Source: Roseiarcus sp963709655
GTDB taxonomy: Bacteria > Pseudomonadota > Alphaproteobacteria > Rhizobiales > Beijerinckiaceae
Assembly: GCA_963709655.1 (NCBI GenBank)
Contig: CAVPXF010000053.1
Span: 1 to 64,000 of the forward strand
Direction of reading: 5' to 3'
Length of the DNA: 64,000 bases
In this document: positions 29,900 to 38,518 of the stretch, piece after piece
Numbering within the stretch: the first letter of the stretch is position 1
Layout: the number at the start of each line of letters is the position of its first letter
The notes under the pieces: model-generated
What the model saw: the letters and a program-made list of their open reading frames with translations, nothing else
Told to the model about the DNA's origin: nothing
Databases searched by the model: none
Made by a program: the position numbers and the translations under genes

Positions 29900-30114
29900 T
29901 CCCGTGGATCGGCAGAAATCAAGACACCCGGACGCCGGGATTCGGCCGTAAATTGCGGGATGTTGCGAGATCGTTCAGGCCGCGCAGACCGCCCCGCGCG
30001 CGGAATGTCACGTAAACCACCGTAACCCCCGTGATCCCGGGTAAGGCCTGGTCAGGCCCGGGGAGGGAGAAAGGGTGGGAGAAGGGACGCGCTGACGCCT
30101 CCAAAGGCGATGCT

Positions 30115-30333
30115 CGCCCGGAAAATCCGCCGCAAGACCCTGAAAAGATTGAATCCGCGCCCGGGATTGCGGGGCCCTCGAAACCCCGGGCTCCGGGAGG
30201 GCGGCGCGAAAGCGCTCTCACGCATTCGCGCGCCCCGAGCCCGGGCGGCATTTTTCCAGCCTCGACGCGCCGCTGCCCGGTCGCCCGCAAAACCCGTTGC
30301 AAGACCTTGAAAAGGTTGAATCCGCGCCCGGGA
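30115..30333. repeat. pair of 52-bp direct repeats
   Basis: Copies at 30115-30166 and 30282-30333 match at about 46 of 52 positions; both end in TTGAATCCGCGCCCGGGA. The DNA between is GC-rich and non-coding, with palindromic words (CCCCGGGCTCCGGGAGG). It looks like a dispersed intergenic repeat, and the stretch 29900-30411 holds no supported gene. Confidence 0.6.
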
Positions 30334-30411
30334 ACGGCTGGCCCGCATGCCGGCGTCTTCAGAGGAGTTTTCGCCTCAGTCGCCCGATGCGTGGATCGCC
30401 CGGCCATTCGA

Positions 30412-30795
30412 TCAGGCGGCGCGTTCAATCCGGTACGGCCGGACCAGGAGGTCGGCGGGGATCTTCCACGCTTTGCTGATCTTGTGGATCATGTCGACGG
30501 TGAGCGCGCGCCGTCGGACAAGAACCTCCGACGCGCGTGAGCGCGATCCCAGGAGCACGGCGAGTTCGGCCTGCGTGTGTCCCAACTCCTCGATCGCGTG
30601 GTTGAGGACGTCGATGGGATCGAAGTTCTCGTCAAGATCGATGGGCCATCGCTTTTCTTCGTATGCGTCGACAAGCGCGAGGAGCACGTCAAGCCTGTCG
30701 CCCTCCTCCGTTCCCTCCGTCGCGCCCCAGCAAGCCTCGATTTCCGCGACCGCGGCCCGGTGGTCCTCGTCGGTGCGGATTGCACGAATTTCCAT
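30412..30795 (-). CDS. higA: HigA-type antitoxin / XRE-family regulator
   Basis: 127 residues. An N-terminal segment of about 60 (EIEACWGATEGTEEGDRLDVL) is the usual HigA extension. The HTH lies near 73-120: LGHTQAELAVLLGSRSRASEVL and MIHKISKAWKIPADLLV. It neutralises the toxin encoded 12 nt upstream and represses the operon. The toxin-before-antitoxin order is the hallmark of higBA. Confidence 0.85.
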   Translation of the reverse strand: MEIRAIRTDEDHRAAVAEIEACWGATEGTEEGDRLDVLLALVDAYEEKRWPIDLDENFDPIDVLNHAIEELGHTQAELAVLLGSRSRASEVLVRRRALTVDMIHKISKAWKIPADLLVRPYRIERAA

Positions 30796-30807
30796 TGGGG
30801 CGGCCTC

Positions 30808-31110
30808 TCAGAACTGCCATACGGTCAGAGCGTCGACGCGGTCATACTCGGCATGCGAGCCGATGAACTTCACGAAGGCCGCTTGCCGATCAAAATCGAA
30901 AGCGACCACCAGACGATAGTTTCCTCCGGCGACTTCGAATTTCACGCGCTCGCGGTTTAGCGTCTTGCACTTCGGAGCCGCTCTTTGGACTTCATCGGTT
31001 GACGTCCAGTGCGCGGCCCTGACGCGTTTGTACCACCGTTCCAACGCGACCTTCGTCTCCGGATGCTTGCTCGCATAGGCGACGAGCGTGCTGCGCGCGA
31101 TCACTCGCAT
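30808..31110 (-). CDS. higB: HigB-type toxin (mRNA interferase)
   Basis: 100 residues from ATG 31110. The pattern HPETKVALERWYKRVRAAHW, NRERVKFEVAGGNYRLVVAFDF and AFVKFIGSHAEYDRVDA is the HigB_toxin family (PF09907), a RelE-like fold that cuts mRNA at the ribosome. An ATG at 31125 would overlap the operator palindrome and is less likely. It is the first gene of higBA. Confidence 0.88.
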   Translation of the reverse strand: MRVIARSTLVAYASKHPETKVALERWYKRVRAAHWTSTDEVQRAAPKCKTLNRERVKFEVAGGNYRLVVAFDFDRQAAFVKFIGSHAEYDRVDALTVWQF

Positions 31111-31124
31111 GCCGCACGTTATCA

Positions 31125-31143
31125 TGTTCCCAAATCGGGAACA
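31125..31143. promoter_or_regulatory. operator palindrome of higBA
   Basis: TGTTCCC (31125-31131) and GGGAACA (31137-31143) form perfect 7-base arms with a 5-nt spacer, 15 bp upstream of the higB start. This is where HigA would bind for autorepression. On the minus strand TTGTTC and TGATAA flank it like promoter boxes. Confidence 0.7.
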
Positions 31144-31320
31144 ACATGGCTGAGGACCTCTGGTACAGGAAGAGCCATCGATAACGCGCTTGCTTCGACT
31201 GGACAGGCGGAGGGCGCCGGGGCAGTTGACTCGGGCGCGCCGGGGTTCGGACAATGCCGTTGGAAAATGAGCGCCCCTCGGCAGGGCGGCCTTAATCGGA
31301 AATCATTCTGGAGATTCATC

Positions 31321-32334
31321 ATGCGAACGACAAGGGCTTGGCTCGCTGCGGCGGCGTTCGGCTGTCTCGCGGCGTTTCCCGCACACGCCGGCACGCTCGA
31401 TCAGGTCAAGGCGCGCGGCCAGCTGATCTGCGGCTCGAATATTGGTCTTGCGGGCTTCGGCCTGCCCGACGACCAGGGGGTGTGGAAGGGCCTCGACGTC
31501 GACGAGTGCCGCGCGATTACGGCGGCGATCTTCAATGACCCGGGCAAGGTCAAGTTCCTCCCCGTCAACGCCAAGGACCGGCCGACCATCCTCGCTTCGG
31601 GCGAGATCGACGTGCTGATCCGCAACACCACCTGGACGATGTCGCGCGAGCTCGGCGGCATGTTCTTCACCGGCATCAATTTCTACGACGGGCAGGCCTT
31701 CATGGTGCACAAGAAGCTCGGCGTCGATTCGGCGCTGAAGCTCGACGGCGCCTCGGTCTGCGTGCAGCAGGGCACGACGACCGAGCTCAACCTCGCCGAC
31801 TATTTCCGCGCCAACAACATGAAGCTCGAGGCGGTGGTGTTCGCCACCGACGAGGAGGCGACCAAGGCCTACGATTCGGGCCGCTGCGACGCCTACACCA
31901 CCAACTCCTCGGGCCTTTACGCCGAGCGCCTGAAAATGTCGGTTCCGGACGACAACATCGTCCTGCCGGAGATCATCTCCAAGGAGCCCCTCGGCCCGTC
32001 GGTGCGCAAGGACGACATCCAGTGGTTCGAGATCGTGCAGTGGACCCATTGGGCTCTCGTCACCGCCGAGGAGCTGGGGGTGACCCAGGCCAATGTCGAC
32101 GCCATGCTGAAATCGCCGAACCCCAACATCCGCCGCCTGCTCGGCGTCGAGGGCGACTTCGGCAAGTCGATGGGCCTCGCCAACGACTGGGCCTATCAGA
32201 TCATCAAGGCTGAAGGAAACTACGGCGAAATCTTTGAGCGCAACGTCGGCATGGGCTCGCCGATCAAGATCAAGCGCGGCCTGAACGCGCTCTGGACCAA
32301 GGGCGGCCTGCAATACGCGCCACCGATTCGGTGA
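31321..32334 (+). CDS. general L-amino-acid ABC transporter substrate-binding protein (AapJ/BztA-like)
   Basis: 337 residues. The signal peptide ends at FPAHA|GTL (residue 23/24). The mature protein has KARGQLICGSNIGLAGFGLPD, LIRNTTWTMSRE and a C-terminal IKRGLNALWTKGGLQYAPPIR, the signature of AapJ/BztA. It binds many L-amino acids in the periplasm and delivers them to AapQMP. Those permease and ATPase genes do not follow; the next 560 bp are non-coding, so this is an orphan binding protein. Confidence 0.9.
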   Translation: MRTTRAWLAAAAFGCLAAFPAHAGTLDQVKARGQLICGSNIGLAGFGLPDDQGVWKGLDVDECRAITAAIFNDPGKVKFLPVNAKDRPTILASGEIDVLIRNTTWTMSRELGGMFFTGINFYDGQAFMVHKKLGVDSALKLDGASVCVQQGTTTELNLADYFRANNMKLEAVVFATDEEATKAYDSGRCDAYTTNSSGLYAERLKMSVPDDNIVLPEIISKEPLGPSVRKDDIQWFEIVQWTHWALVTAEELGVTQANVDAMLKSPNPNIRRLLGVEGDFGKSMGLANDWAYQIIKAEGNYGEIFERNVGMGSPIKIKRGLNALWTKGGLQYAPPIR

Positions 32335-32900
32335 GGGCGGCCGGACCGCTGCGGATGGCGGCGGACGGCGTTAGCAAAGGTGTGCGTCGGAGGTTTTCAT
32401 AAAATGTGAGCCTAGTCGACAATTCCTTGCAAAAAAGCGAATGCGGGGTTAGTTTGATCCCAATGCCCGATCGGACCTCGCGATGTCGACTGCCCCAATT
32501 GCCGGTGTGGCCCGCCTTTTTCAGTCGGCGACGCGTTTGCCTGCGGTCGACCTTCGGCTCGATGAGAGCCGGCCCTTTCGGCGCCCACAGGGGGAGAAGG
32601 CCCCCCCTGAAAATAAAATGGCCCCCGGGTCGCGTGTAACCCATTGAAAAGGCTCATTTCGGACGAGAGAATCCAAGGAATTCCAAACAAATCCAACGGT
32701 CCAAAACCCGGCGATTCGCGGAGCCCCGATGCACCGCCGCGTAGACCTGAGGAAATCCAAATGTCGCGCGCCGCCTTGTAGCCGCGCTCGTTGAGCGCGG
32801 GACGCGGTCAACGACCGCGGCTACAGGGGCGGGACGCGGTCAACGACCGCGTCGACAGGGCGCGGGACCACCGACCGCGTCCGCAGTCATGCATCCCGCG
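32335..32900. other. intergenic region with palindromic repeats
   Basis: No supported gene. 32776-32882 is a decayed copy of the double-palindrome family. 32580-32635 is G/C-run rich (CCCCCCTGAAAATAAAATGGCCCCCGGG) and may help terminate the binding-protein mRNA. Confidence 0.5.
32776..32882. repeat. dispersed copy of the double-palindrome repeat
   Basis: Starts TTGTAG, then hairpins CCGCGCTC/GAGCGCGG (spacer GTT), GACGCGGTC/GACCGCGGC (spacer AAC, one arm changed), CTACAGGGG, and a perfect GACGCGGTC/GACCGCGTC (spacer AAC), ending with a decayed half. Same TGTAG...CTACA frame and 9-3-9 hairpins as the 21-kb array. Confidence 0.8.
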
Positions 32901-33988
32901 CTAATGCCGCGCCGCGAGCGCGCCGGCGTTGGCGGCGTCGAGCTGGCGCTCAAACAGGCGCTCGCCGTTCCGGGCCGAGCGGGCGGCCTGCCGGGCGCCT
33001 TCGGCCAGCGCCTCGTCGATCCGGCCGAGCGCCGTCAGCGCCTCCATCGGGAGCCCGCCGAACCAGGTCTGCCAGGTCTCGAAACCGGTGGCGCGCGATG
33101 CCGCGATCGAGCACGGCGAGCCCCGCCTCGACATTCCCGTCCCGGATCTCCGTCCAGCCGAGCCCGATCTGGGCGAACGCGAGCTGCGCCGTTCCGACCG
33201 CGAACATCAGCAGCATGTCGTAATCAAGGCCCTGCGGCTTGGCGTTCAGTGCCTGCACAATCGCCGTCAGAAGCACTGAGCGCGGGTCGACGCCAAATCG
33301 GACAAAGGGCAGGGCGATCGGGCTCTTGGCCGTCGGTCTCCGGCCATTGCTCGGGCGTGGCGGCGACGCCGCCGGCCTTCACGACGAGCGAGCCTTCCCG
33401 ATAGAACGCGGCCGAGACGGTCGGATTCCTGACATCCCTCCAAATGTCGCCGAGCGTCGAGGCGGCCATGCCGTCGTAGTAGATGATCGTGTGGTTATGC
33501 GTGTCGGTCTTCAGATCGTGGCGCTGCTCGCTGGCGGCGAGGATGATCTGGCCGGTGAACGAGCCGAGAATGGCGTCGCGTCCGTCCTCGGCGTCGGCCG
33601 CCTGGCCCATCCAGGGCATGTCGTACCAGCCGTTTGCGGCCGGGTCCCAATCCGCCGGCGCTTCGATCATCTTGCGCAGCGAAGGTTCGACATAGGCCTT
33701 GAGCTTCGTCATGTACGCTGGCGCGTTGTCGAGGGTGATGAGGCCGTGCGGCTTGACGTCGAGCCAGGAGTGGGCGGGCGGGGCGGAAGGGTAGTCGTGG
33801 CTGAGCCGGCGGAACTTGTAGGGGCCGTCGAACGGCGGCGGGTTCGCGTCGGCCGGGACCGCAAAGCCGTTGTTGGACGCCCAGGGATCGAGAGCCTCGC
33901 CTGCCCGGGCGGAGCCCGTCGCGGACATGCCGGCGAGCGCTGCAACTCCCAGCAACGCCACGACAAGCGGTCGAAACCAATTCGCCAT
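32901..33988 (-). pseudogene. secreted protein of unknown function, two frameshifts
   Basis: Not recognised as a named family. From ATG 33988 a signal peptide runs to GSARA|GEALDP. The mature part contains NGFAVPADANPPPFDGPYKFRRLSHDYPS-type sequence and an internal EDGRDAILGSFTGQI. After a break near 33330 (GGCCAAG should be GGCAAG) it continues PIALPFVRFGVDPRSVLLTAIV; after a second near 33095 it ends in helical, repeat-like sequence (EALTALGRIDEALAEGARQ), perhaps a TPR-like tail. Each break looks like one added base. Total about 362 codons. It is divergent from plsX. Confidence 0.5.
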
Positions 33989-34218
33989 GATTTCCCCGCG
34001 CCCATCTGGCGCGCACAAAAGGGTCAACGCCGCCAGCCCATTGTCGCGACACTATGTCTCAGCCCGGCATGCGGGCCCTGCGCGGCCCGCGTCGAAGGGA
34101 GCGCGGCGAGCTTCCGTCGCCGCCCCGCCCCGGCGCCGTTGCCTTAAGCGCCGAAGACGCTATTGTCCGCCGCGCCGGGCGCCGCCCGGGCTGGGCTGGG
34201 CGCGGTCGGACACTAGGA

Positions 34219-35274
34219 ATGGCGACGGAGATCCGCATAGCGCTGGACGCCATGGGGGGCGATTACGGCCCTGCCGTTGTGCTGCCCGCGGCGGCGGTCG
34301 CGCTCGAACGGCGGCCCGACGTCCGCTTCCTTCTGTTCGGCGACCGGACCGCGATCGCTCCCTATCTTGCGGCCGAACCGAGGCTCGCCGGCCACGCCGA
34401 GGTCTTTCATACCGACGTCGCCGTCAAGATGACCGACAAGCCGAGCCAGGCTCTGCGCACCGGCCGGCGCGTCTCGTCGATGTGGCAGGCGATCGAGGCG
34501 GTGAAGACAGGCGCCGCCCATTGCGTCATCTCGGCCGGCAACACCGGCGCGCTGATGGCGATGGCGAAGTTCTGCCTGCACACCATGGCGCCGATCGACC
34601 GGCCCGCGATCGCCGCGCTCTGGCCGACGATGCGCGGCGAGTCGATCGTCCTCGATGTTGGCGCGACGATCGGCGGCGACGAGCAGCACCTCGTCGATCT
34701 GGCGGTGATGGGCGCGGCGATGGCGCGCATCGTCTTCGACATCGACAGCCCGACCGTGGGCCTCCTCAACGTCGGGACCGAGGAGATCAAGGGAGTGGAG
34801 GAGGTCAAGGCGGCCGGGCGGATCCTGCGCGAGGCGAACCTGCCCAATATGCGCTATCAAGGCTTCGTCGAGGGCGACGACCTGGGCAAGGGCGCGGTCG
34901 ACGTATTCGTCACCGAAGGCTTCGCCGGCAACATCGCGCTGAAGACGGCCGAAGGCACCGCCCGCCAGCTTAGCCAGTACATGCGCGACGCGTTCAGTCA
35001 CAGCCTCATGTCGCGCATCGGCTTCCTGTTCGCCCGCAAGGCCCTCGACGCCCTGCGCGAGCGAATGGCGCCGCGCGCCCACGGCGGCGTGTTCCTTGGC
35101 CTTGACGGCGTCGTCATCAAGGCCCATGGCGGCGCCGACGCCGACAGCTACGCCGGCGCCGTCGAGCTTGGCTATGACATGGTCCGTCAGGAACTACTGG
35201 CCAAGATTCGTGAAATGATCGCCCAAGCCAGCGAAAGCCGTCCCGCGGCGCCCTCGCCGGTCGCAGAGACCTGA
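34219..35274 (+). CDS. plsX: phosphate acyltransferase PlsX
   Basis: 351 residues. It turns acyl-ACP into acyl-phosphate for phospholipid synthesis, peripheral to the membrane. Seen: RIALDAMGGDYGP at the start, VISAGNTGALMA, LDVGATIGGDEQHLVD (residue choice differs slightly from the usual DxGAN), GLLNVGTEEIKG, VTEGFAGNIALKTAEGTA and LGLDGVVIKAHG. The start at 34219 is set by homology to the MGGD-proximal N-terminus; an upstream in-frame start has no support. It is 15 nt upstream of fabH, the usual plsX-fabH pair. Confidence 0.94.
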   Translation: MATEIRIALDAMGGDYGPAVVLPAAAVALERRPDVRFLLFGDRTAIAPYLAAEPRLAGHAEVFHTDVAVKMTDKPSQALRTGRRVSSMWQAIEAVKTGAAHCVISAGNTGALMAMAKFCLHTMAPIDRPAIAALWPTMRGESIVLDVGATIGGDEQHLVDLAVMGAAMARIVFDIDSPTVGLLNVGTEEIKGVEEVKAAGRILREANLPNMRYQGFVEGDDLGKGAVDVFVTEGFAGNIALKTAEGTARQLSQYMRDAFSHSLMSRIGFLFARKALDALRERMAPRAHGGVFLGLDGVVIKAHGGADADSYAGAVELGYDMVRQELLAKIREMIAQASESRPAAPSPVAET

Positions 35275-35289
35275 CCCCTGGAATCCTGA

Positions 35290-36271
35290 ATGCCTTCCCA
35301 ACTTCGTTCTTGCGTCCGCGGCGTGGGCGCCGCGCTTCCCGCCCGAGTTCGTCACGAACCAGGAACTCGCCGGCAAAGTGGACACCTCGGACGAGTGGAT
35401 CCGCCAGCGCACCGGCATCAGGCAGCGTTATGTCGCGGGCGAAGGCGAGACGACCTCGACGCTGGCGACGAAGGCGGCCGAGGCGGCGCTGAGCCGCGCC
35501 GGCCTCAAAGCGGACGACATCGACCTGATCGTCGTGGCGACCTCGACCCCGGACTACACCTTTCCGGCGACGGCGACCCAGGTCCAGGCCAATCTCGGCA
35601 TGACCCAGGGCGTGGCCTTCGACGTGCAGGCGGTCTGCACCGGTTTCGTGTTCGCCGTCACGATCGCCGACAAGTTCCTGCGCTCCGGCTCGCACAAGCG
35701 GGCGCTGGTGATCGGGGCCGAGACCTTCTCGCGCATCCTCGACTGGAACGACCGCACGACCTGCGTGTTGTTTGGCGACGGCGCCGGCGCGATCGTGCTC
35801 GAGGCGCAGGAAAGCGACGGCGCCTTCGCTTCCCCCGGGGTGATCGCCTCGCGGCTCCGATCAGACGGACGGCACCGCGCCAAGCTCTTTGTCGACGGCG
35901 GGCCGTCGACCACCCAGACGACCGGCCATCTTCGGATGGAGGGCAAGGAGGTGTTCCGCCACGCGGTCGGCATGGTGTCGGACGTGATCCAGGGCTGCCT
36001 CGCCGACGCCGGCTGCGACGCGGCCGCGATCGACTGGTTCGTGCCGCATCAGGCCAACCGGCGGATCATCGAGGCCTCGGCCGACCGGCTCGGCGTCCCG
36101 CGCGACAAGGTGGTCGTGACCGTCGACCGGCACGGCAACACCTCCGCCGCCTCGATCCCGCTGGCGCTCTCGGTGGCGGTCGGGGACGGGCGCATCAAGC
36201 CGGGCGACCTGGTGATGATCCAGGGGGTCGGCGGCGGCTTCACCTGGGGCGCGGCGCTGATCCGCTGGTAG
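35290..36271 (+). CDS. fabH: beta-ketoacyl-ACP synthase III (frameshift near residue 19)
   Basis: FabH condenses acetyl-CoA with malonyl-ACP to start fatty acid synthesis. The catalytic Cys is in AVCTGFVFA, the His in VPHQANRRI and the Asn in HGNTSAASIP; the C-terminus VMIQGVGGGFTWGAAL is typical. From ATG 35290 the first 19 codons read normally (GVGAALPAR); one extra T in CGAGTTCGT at 35345-35349 breaks the frame, and the rest (VTNQELAGKVDTSDEW) follows in the next. A GTG at 35378 would give a shortened ORF. Since FabH is normally essential, a base-calling error is more likely than a mutation. ihfA, which usually follows, is missing. Confidence 0.9.
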
Positions 36272-36857
36272 GACGCATGGGGCCGCCCGAAACGGCGGCT
36301 CCGGGCGCCGTTCAGGCCCGCTTCGACCTCCATTCGGTATGCGTTCAGCATGCGTTCGACACCGTTCGACACGCGTTCGGCGCCGGTTCAGCACGTCTGA
36401 AGCGGCCCTTATCCACCCGTGAATTGAGCCTTTCCAAGGGCTTGCGGCGCTGAACGGAAAAAAATGAAAATTTCCGCGATTTCGGTTGCGCCCACGGCCA
36501 AGGTCCCAACCGAAACCGCCCTCTCCCCGCGGGACTTTTTAGGGAGAGGCGGGCCGCCACAAGCCGTCCGCGAGGACGCCCGTCCTTCGACGGGCTGTCG
36601 CTGGGCGTCCGTGAGGACGCCCGTCTTTCGACGGGCTGTGGGCGGCGGGGCCAGGGCAAAACGGCGCTACCTTCGTTCATCGCTCTCGACCTGTTGCATC
36701 GTCCACGGACGCGCCCCCGCAAAGCCGCCGAACCTCCGCCGCCGCGCAGGCGGCGCCGCGGGCGGGTGGTCCACACGGCGGACGCTTTCGACCTCAAGAG
36801 CCAGCATAGCCCGAATTCCTGCGGATGTACATGATTTGTTCTGTGAACCTTCTCTTC
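36272..36857. other. repeat-rich intergenic region
   Basis: No supported gene. 36330-36400 contains five GTTC-led words (GCGTTCAGCAT, GCGTTCGACACC, GTTCGACACG, GTTCGGCGCC, GTTCAGCACG). 36563-36642 holds two copies of the 38-40-bp palindromic repeat. 36705-36780 is rich in CCGCCG words. 36826-36841 repeats the 16-mer found at position 32. Confidence 0.45.
36563..36642. repeat. two copies of the 38-40-bp two-hairpin repeat
   Basis: Each copy has GGCGTCC-n-GGACGCC and CCGTC-n-GACGG hairpins back to back (GGGCGTCCGTGAGGACGCCC then CCGTCTTTCGACGG). Same family as the five-copy array at 41005. Confidence 0.75.
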
Positions 36858-36859
36858 TA

Positions 36860-38084
36860 GTGCCGCGCTTCCTTGATATCGAATCGTTTCCATGAATCAA
36901 ACGTCCCTGCTGTTTTGAAGCATGGAGATGATTCGTGGCCGAGAAGAAGTACATCGTAAAATTGAGCCTTGAAGAACGGTCCTTCCTGGAGGAATTCCTT
37001 TGCAAGGGCAGACGCTCGGCTGAGTTGGTTACGCGGGCGCGGATCCTGCTCAAAGCCGACGTTTCCGAAGCGGGCGACGGATGGACCGACGAGCAGATCA
37101 TGGAGGCGCTTGATACGAGCAAGTCCAACGTCTCGCGGACCAGGCAGCGGCTCGTCGAGATGGGCTTCGAGGACTGCATGTGCCGGAGCTACAACCCGAA
37201 GTCGGCGCGTCCGATGACCTTCGACGGCGAGGCCGAGGCGCGGCTCATCGCCCTGACATGCTCAGCGCCGCCCGAAGGTTATGCAAAGTGGTCGTTGCGC
37301 CTGCTGGAGGAGAAGGTCGTCGAACTCAAGATCGTAGAACGCGCCAGCGACAGCACCATCGGGCGGACTCTAAAAAAAACATCCTCAAGCCGCACCTGAA
37401 CCGGCAGTGGGTGATCCCGCCGGAGGCCAACGCCGAGTTCGTCGCCGCAATGGAGGATGTGCTGGAGGTCTATTCCCGTCCATACGACCCGGAACGGCCC
37501 GTCGTCTGCCTCGACGAGACCTCGAAGCAACTGATCGTCGAGACGCGCGTCCCCGTGCCCGCCGCGCCGGGCCGTCCGGCCCGCCACGACTACGAATACG
37601 AGCGCAACGGAACGGCCAATTTGTTCATGGTCTTCGCCCCGCTCGAAGGCCGGCGCCATGTCGAGGTCACCGAACGACGCACCGCCGTCGACTACGCTCA
37701 CATGCTGAAGAAAATCTCCGACGAGCAGTTCTCCCAGGCGGAGAAGATCGTCCTCGTGCAGGACAACCTCAACACCCACAAGCCGGCGTCGCTCTACGCC
37801 GCCTTCCCCGCCGCCGAGGCGCGGCGGCTGGTCGAGCGGTTCGAGTGGCACTACACTCCAAAGCACGGAAGCTGGCTCGACATGGCCGAATCCGAACTCA
37901 GCATCCTGTCACGGCAATGCCTCGACCGGCAAATCCCGGACATCGGCACGCTGGCTGCCGAGGCGGAGGCGTGGACCAGGAACAGAAACAAGAAATGCGT
38001 CAAGGCCGACTGGCAGTTCACCACCGACGACGCCCGCGTCAAACTGAAGAGACTTTATCCTCAGTTCCCTTAAAATCGGGACAC
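36860..38084 (+). mobile_element. IS630-family insertion sequence
   Basis: 1225 bp between two CTAG sites; TA dinucleotides at 36858-36859 and 38085-38086 are the target duplication typical of IS630/Tc1-mariner elements. The ends are an imperfect inverted repeat: left GTGCCGCGCTTCC, right (reverse) GTGTCCCGATTTT. It carries one transposase in two overlapping frames and lies in non-coding DNA. Confidence 0.85.
36935..38073 (+). CDS. IS630-family transposase, two frames joined at an A8 slippery run
   Basis: The first frame (36935-37399) encodes an HTH region: LSLEERSFLEEFLCKGRRSA and ADVSEAGDGWTDEQIMEAL...NVSRTRQRLVEMGF. The second frame (open from 37180 to 38073) gives the DDE catalytic domain: D in VCLDETSKQL, D in VLVQDNLNTHK and E in HGSWLDMAESELS. 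The frames join by -1 slippage on A8 (37372-37379; frame CTA-AAA-AAA becomes AAA-AAC-ATC). Programmed -1 frameshifting is known for such elements, but a one-base error in the A run is also possible. The complete product would be about 379 residues. Confidence 0.85.
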
Positions 38085-38097
38085 TAGCCCGTTTTAG

Positions 38098-38142
38098 ACG
38101 CCCCCGAGGGGCTCAAGAGGCGCGGGCGCCGGGCGGGCGCCG
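38098..38142. repeat. GC-rich dispersed repeat copy
   Basis: The word GCGCCCCCGAGGGGC, then AGAGGCGCGGGCGCCGGG and CGGGCGC, recurs at 42813-42857 with few changes. Both copies contain the palindromes GCCCCCGAGGGGC and GCGCCCGGCGCCC-type stems. This copy starts 13 bp past the IS630 end. Confidence 0.65.
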
Positions 38143-38200
38143 GCGCGTAACAGGGATCGAGCCGGCACCGCGGCGGGGGCGCGCGAACCCAGCAGGACAG

Positions 38201-38290
38201 CAATAGGGAACAGGGAATTCGAATCGAGGAACAGGGAAGTCCTGCCGAGGGAACAGGGAAACAATTCGCACGAACAGAGAAGGGTAACGG
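38201..38290. repeat. cluster of GAACAGGGAA words
   Basis: Four to five copies of (G)AACAGGGAA or close variants lie at irregular 20-30-bp spacing between the IS630 and IS21 elements. The region 38143-38294 has no gene. Confidence 0.45.
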
Positions 38291-38518
38291 CCTAGTGACC
38301 TGCGTCAGTCAAATCGAAGGCGTTCTCCTTCCCCCCCTTGTGGGGGAAGGTCGGGATGGGGGGTCGCACTGACCTTGCGAATTCAGGTGTCGGGCGACAT
38401 GCAAAAGTGGACCGGAGGCGACAGGCAAAAGGGTACCACCTCTACCTGAGAGGAGGCGCCTTTGGTTAACGAATCAGCGGGGTGCTTTTCGCAGCGTCAT
38501 GAGCTGCGAGGAGACGAG

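Noticed and set aside
30031..30540. Plus-strand ORF over the 52-bp repeats
   Set aside because: Pro/Arg-rich, covers repeats and the antisense of higA; no ribosome site or family.
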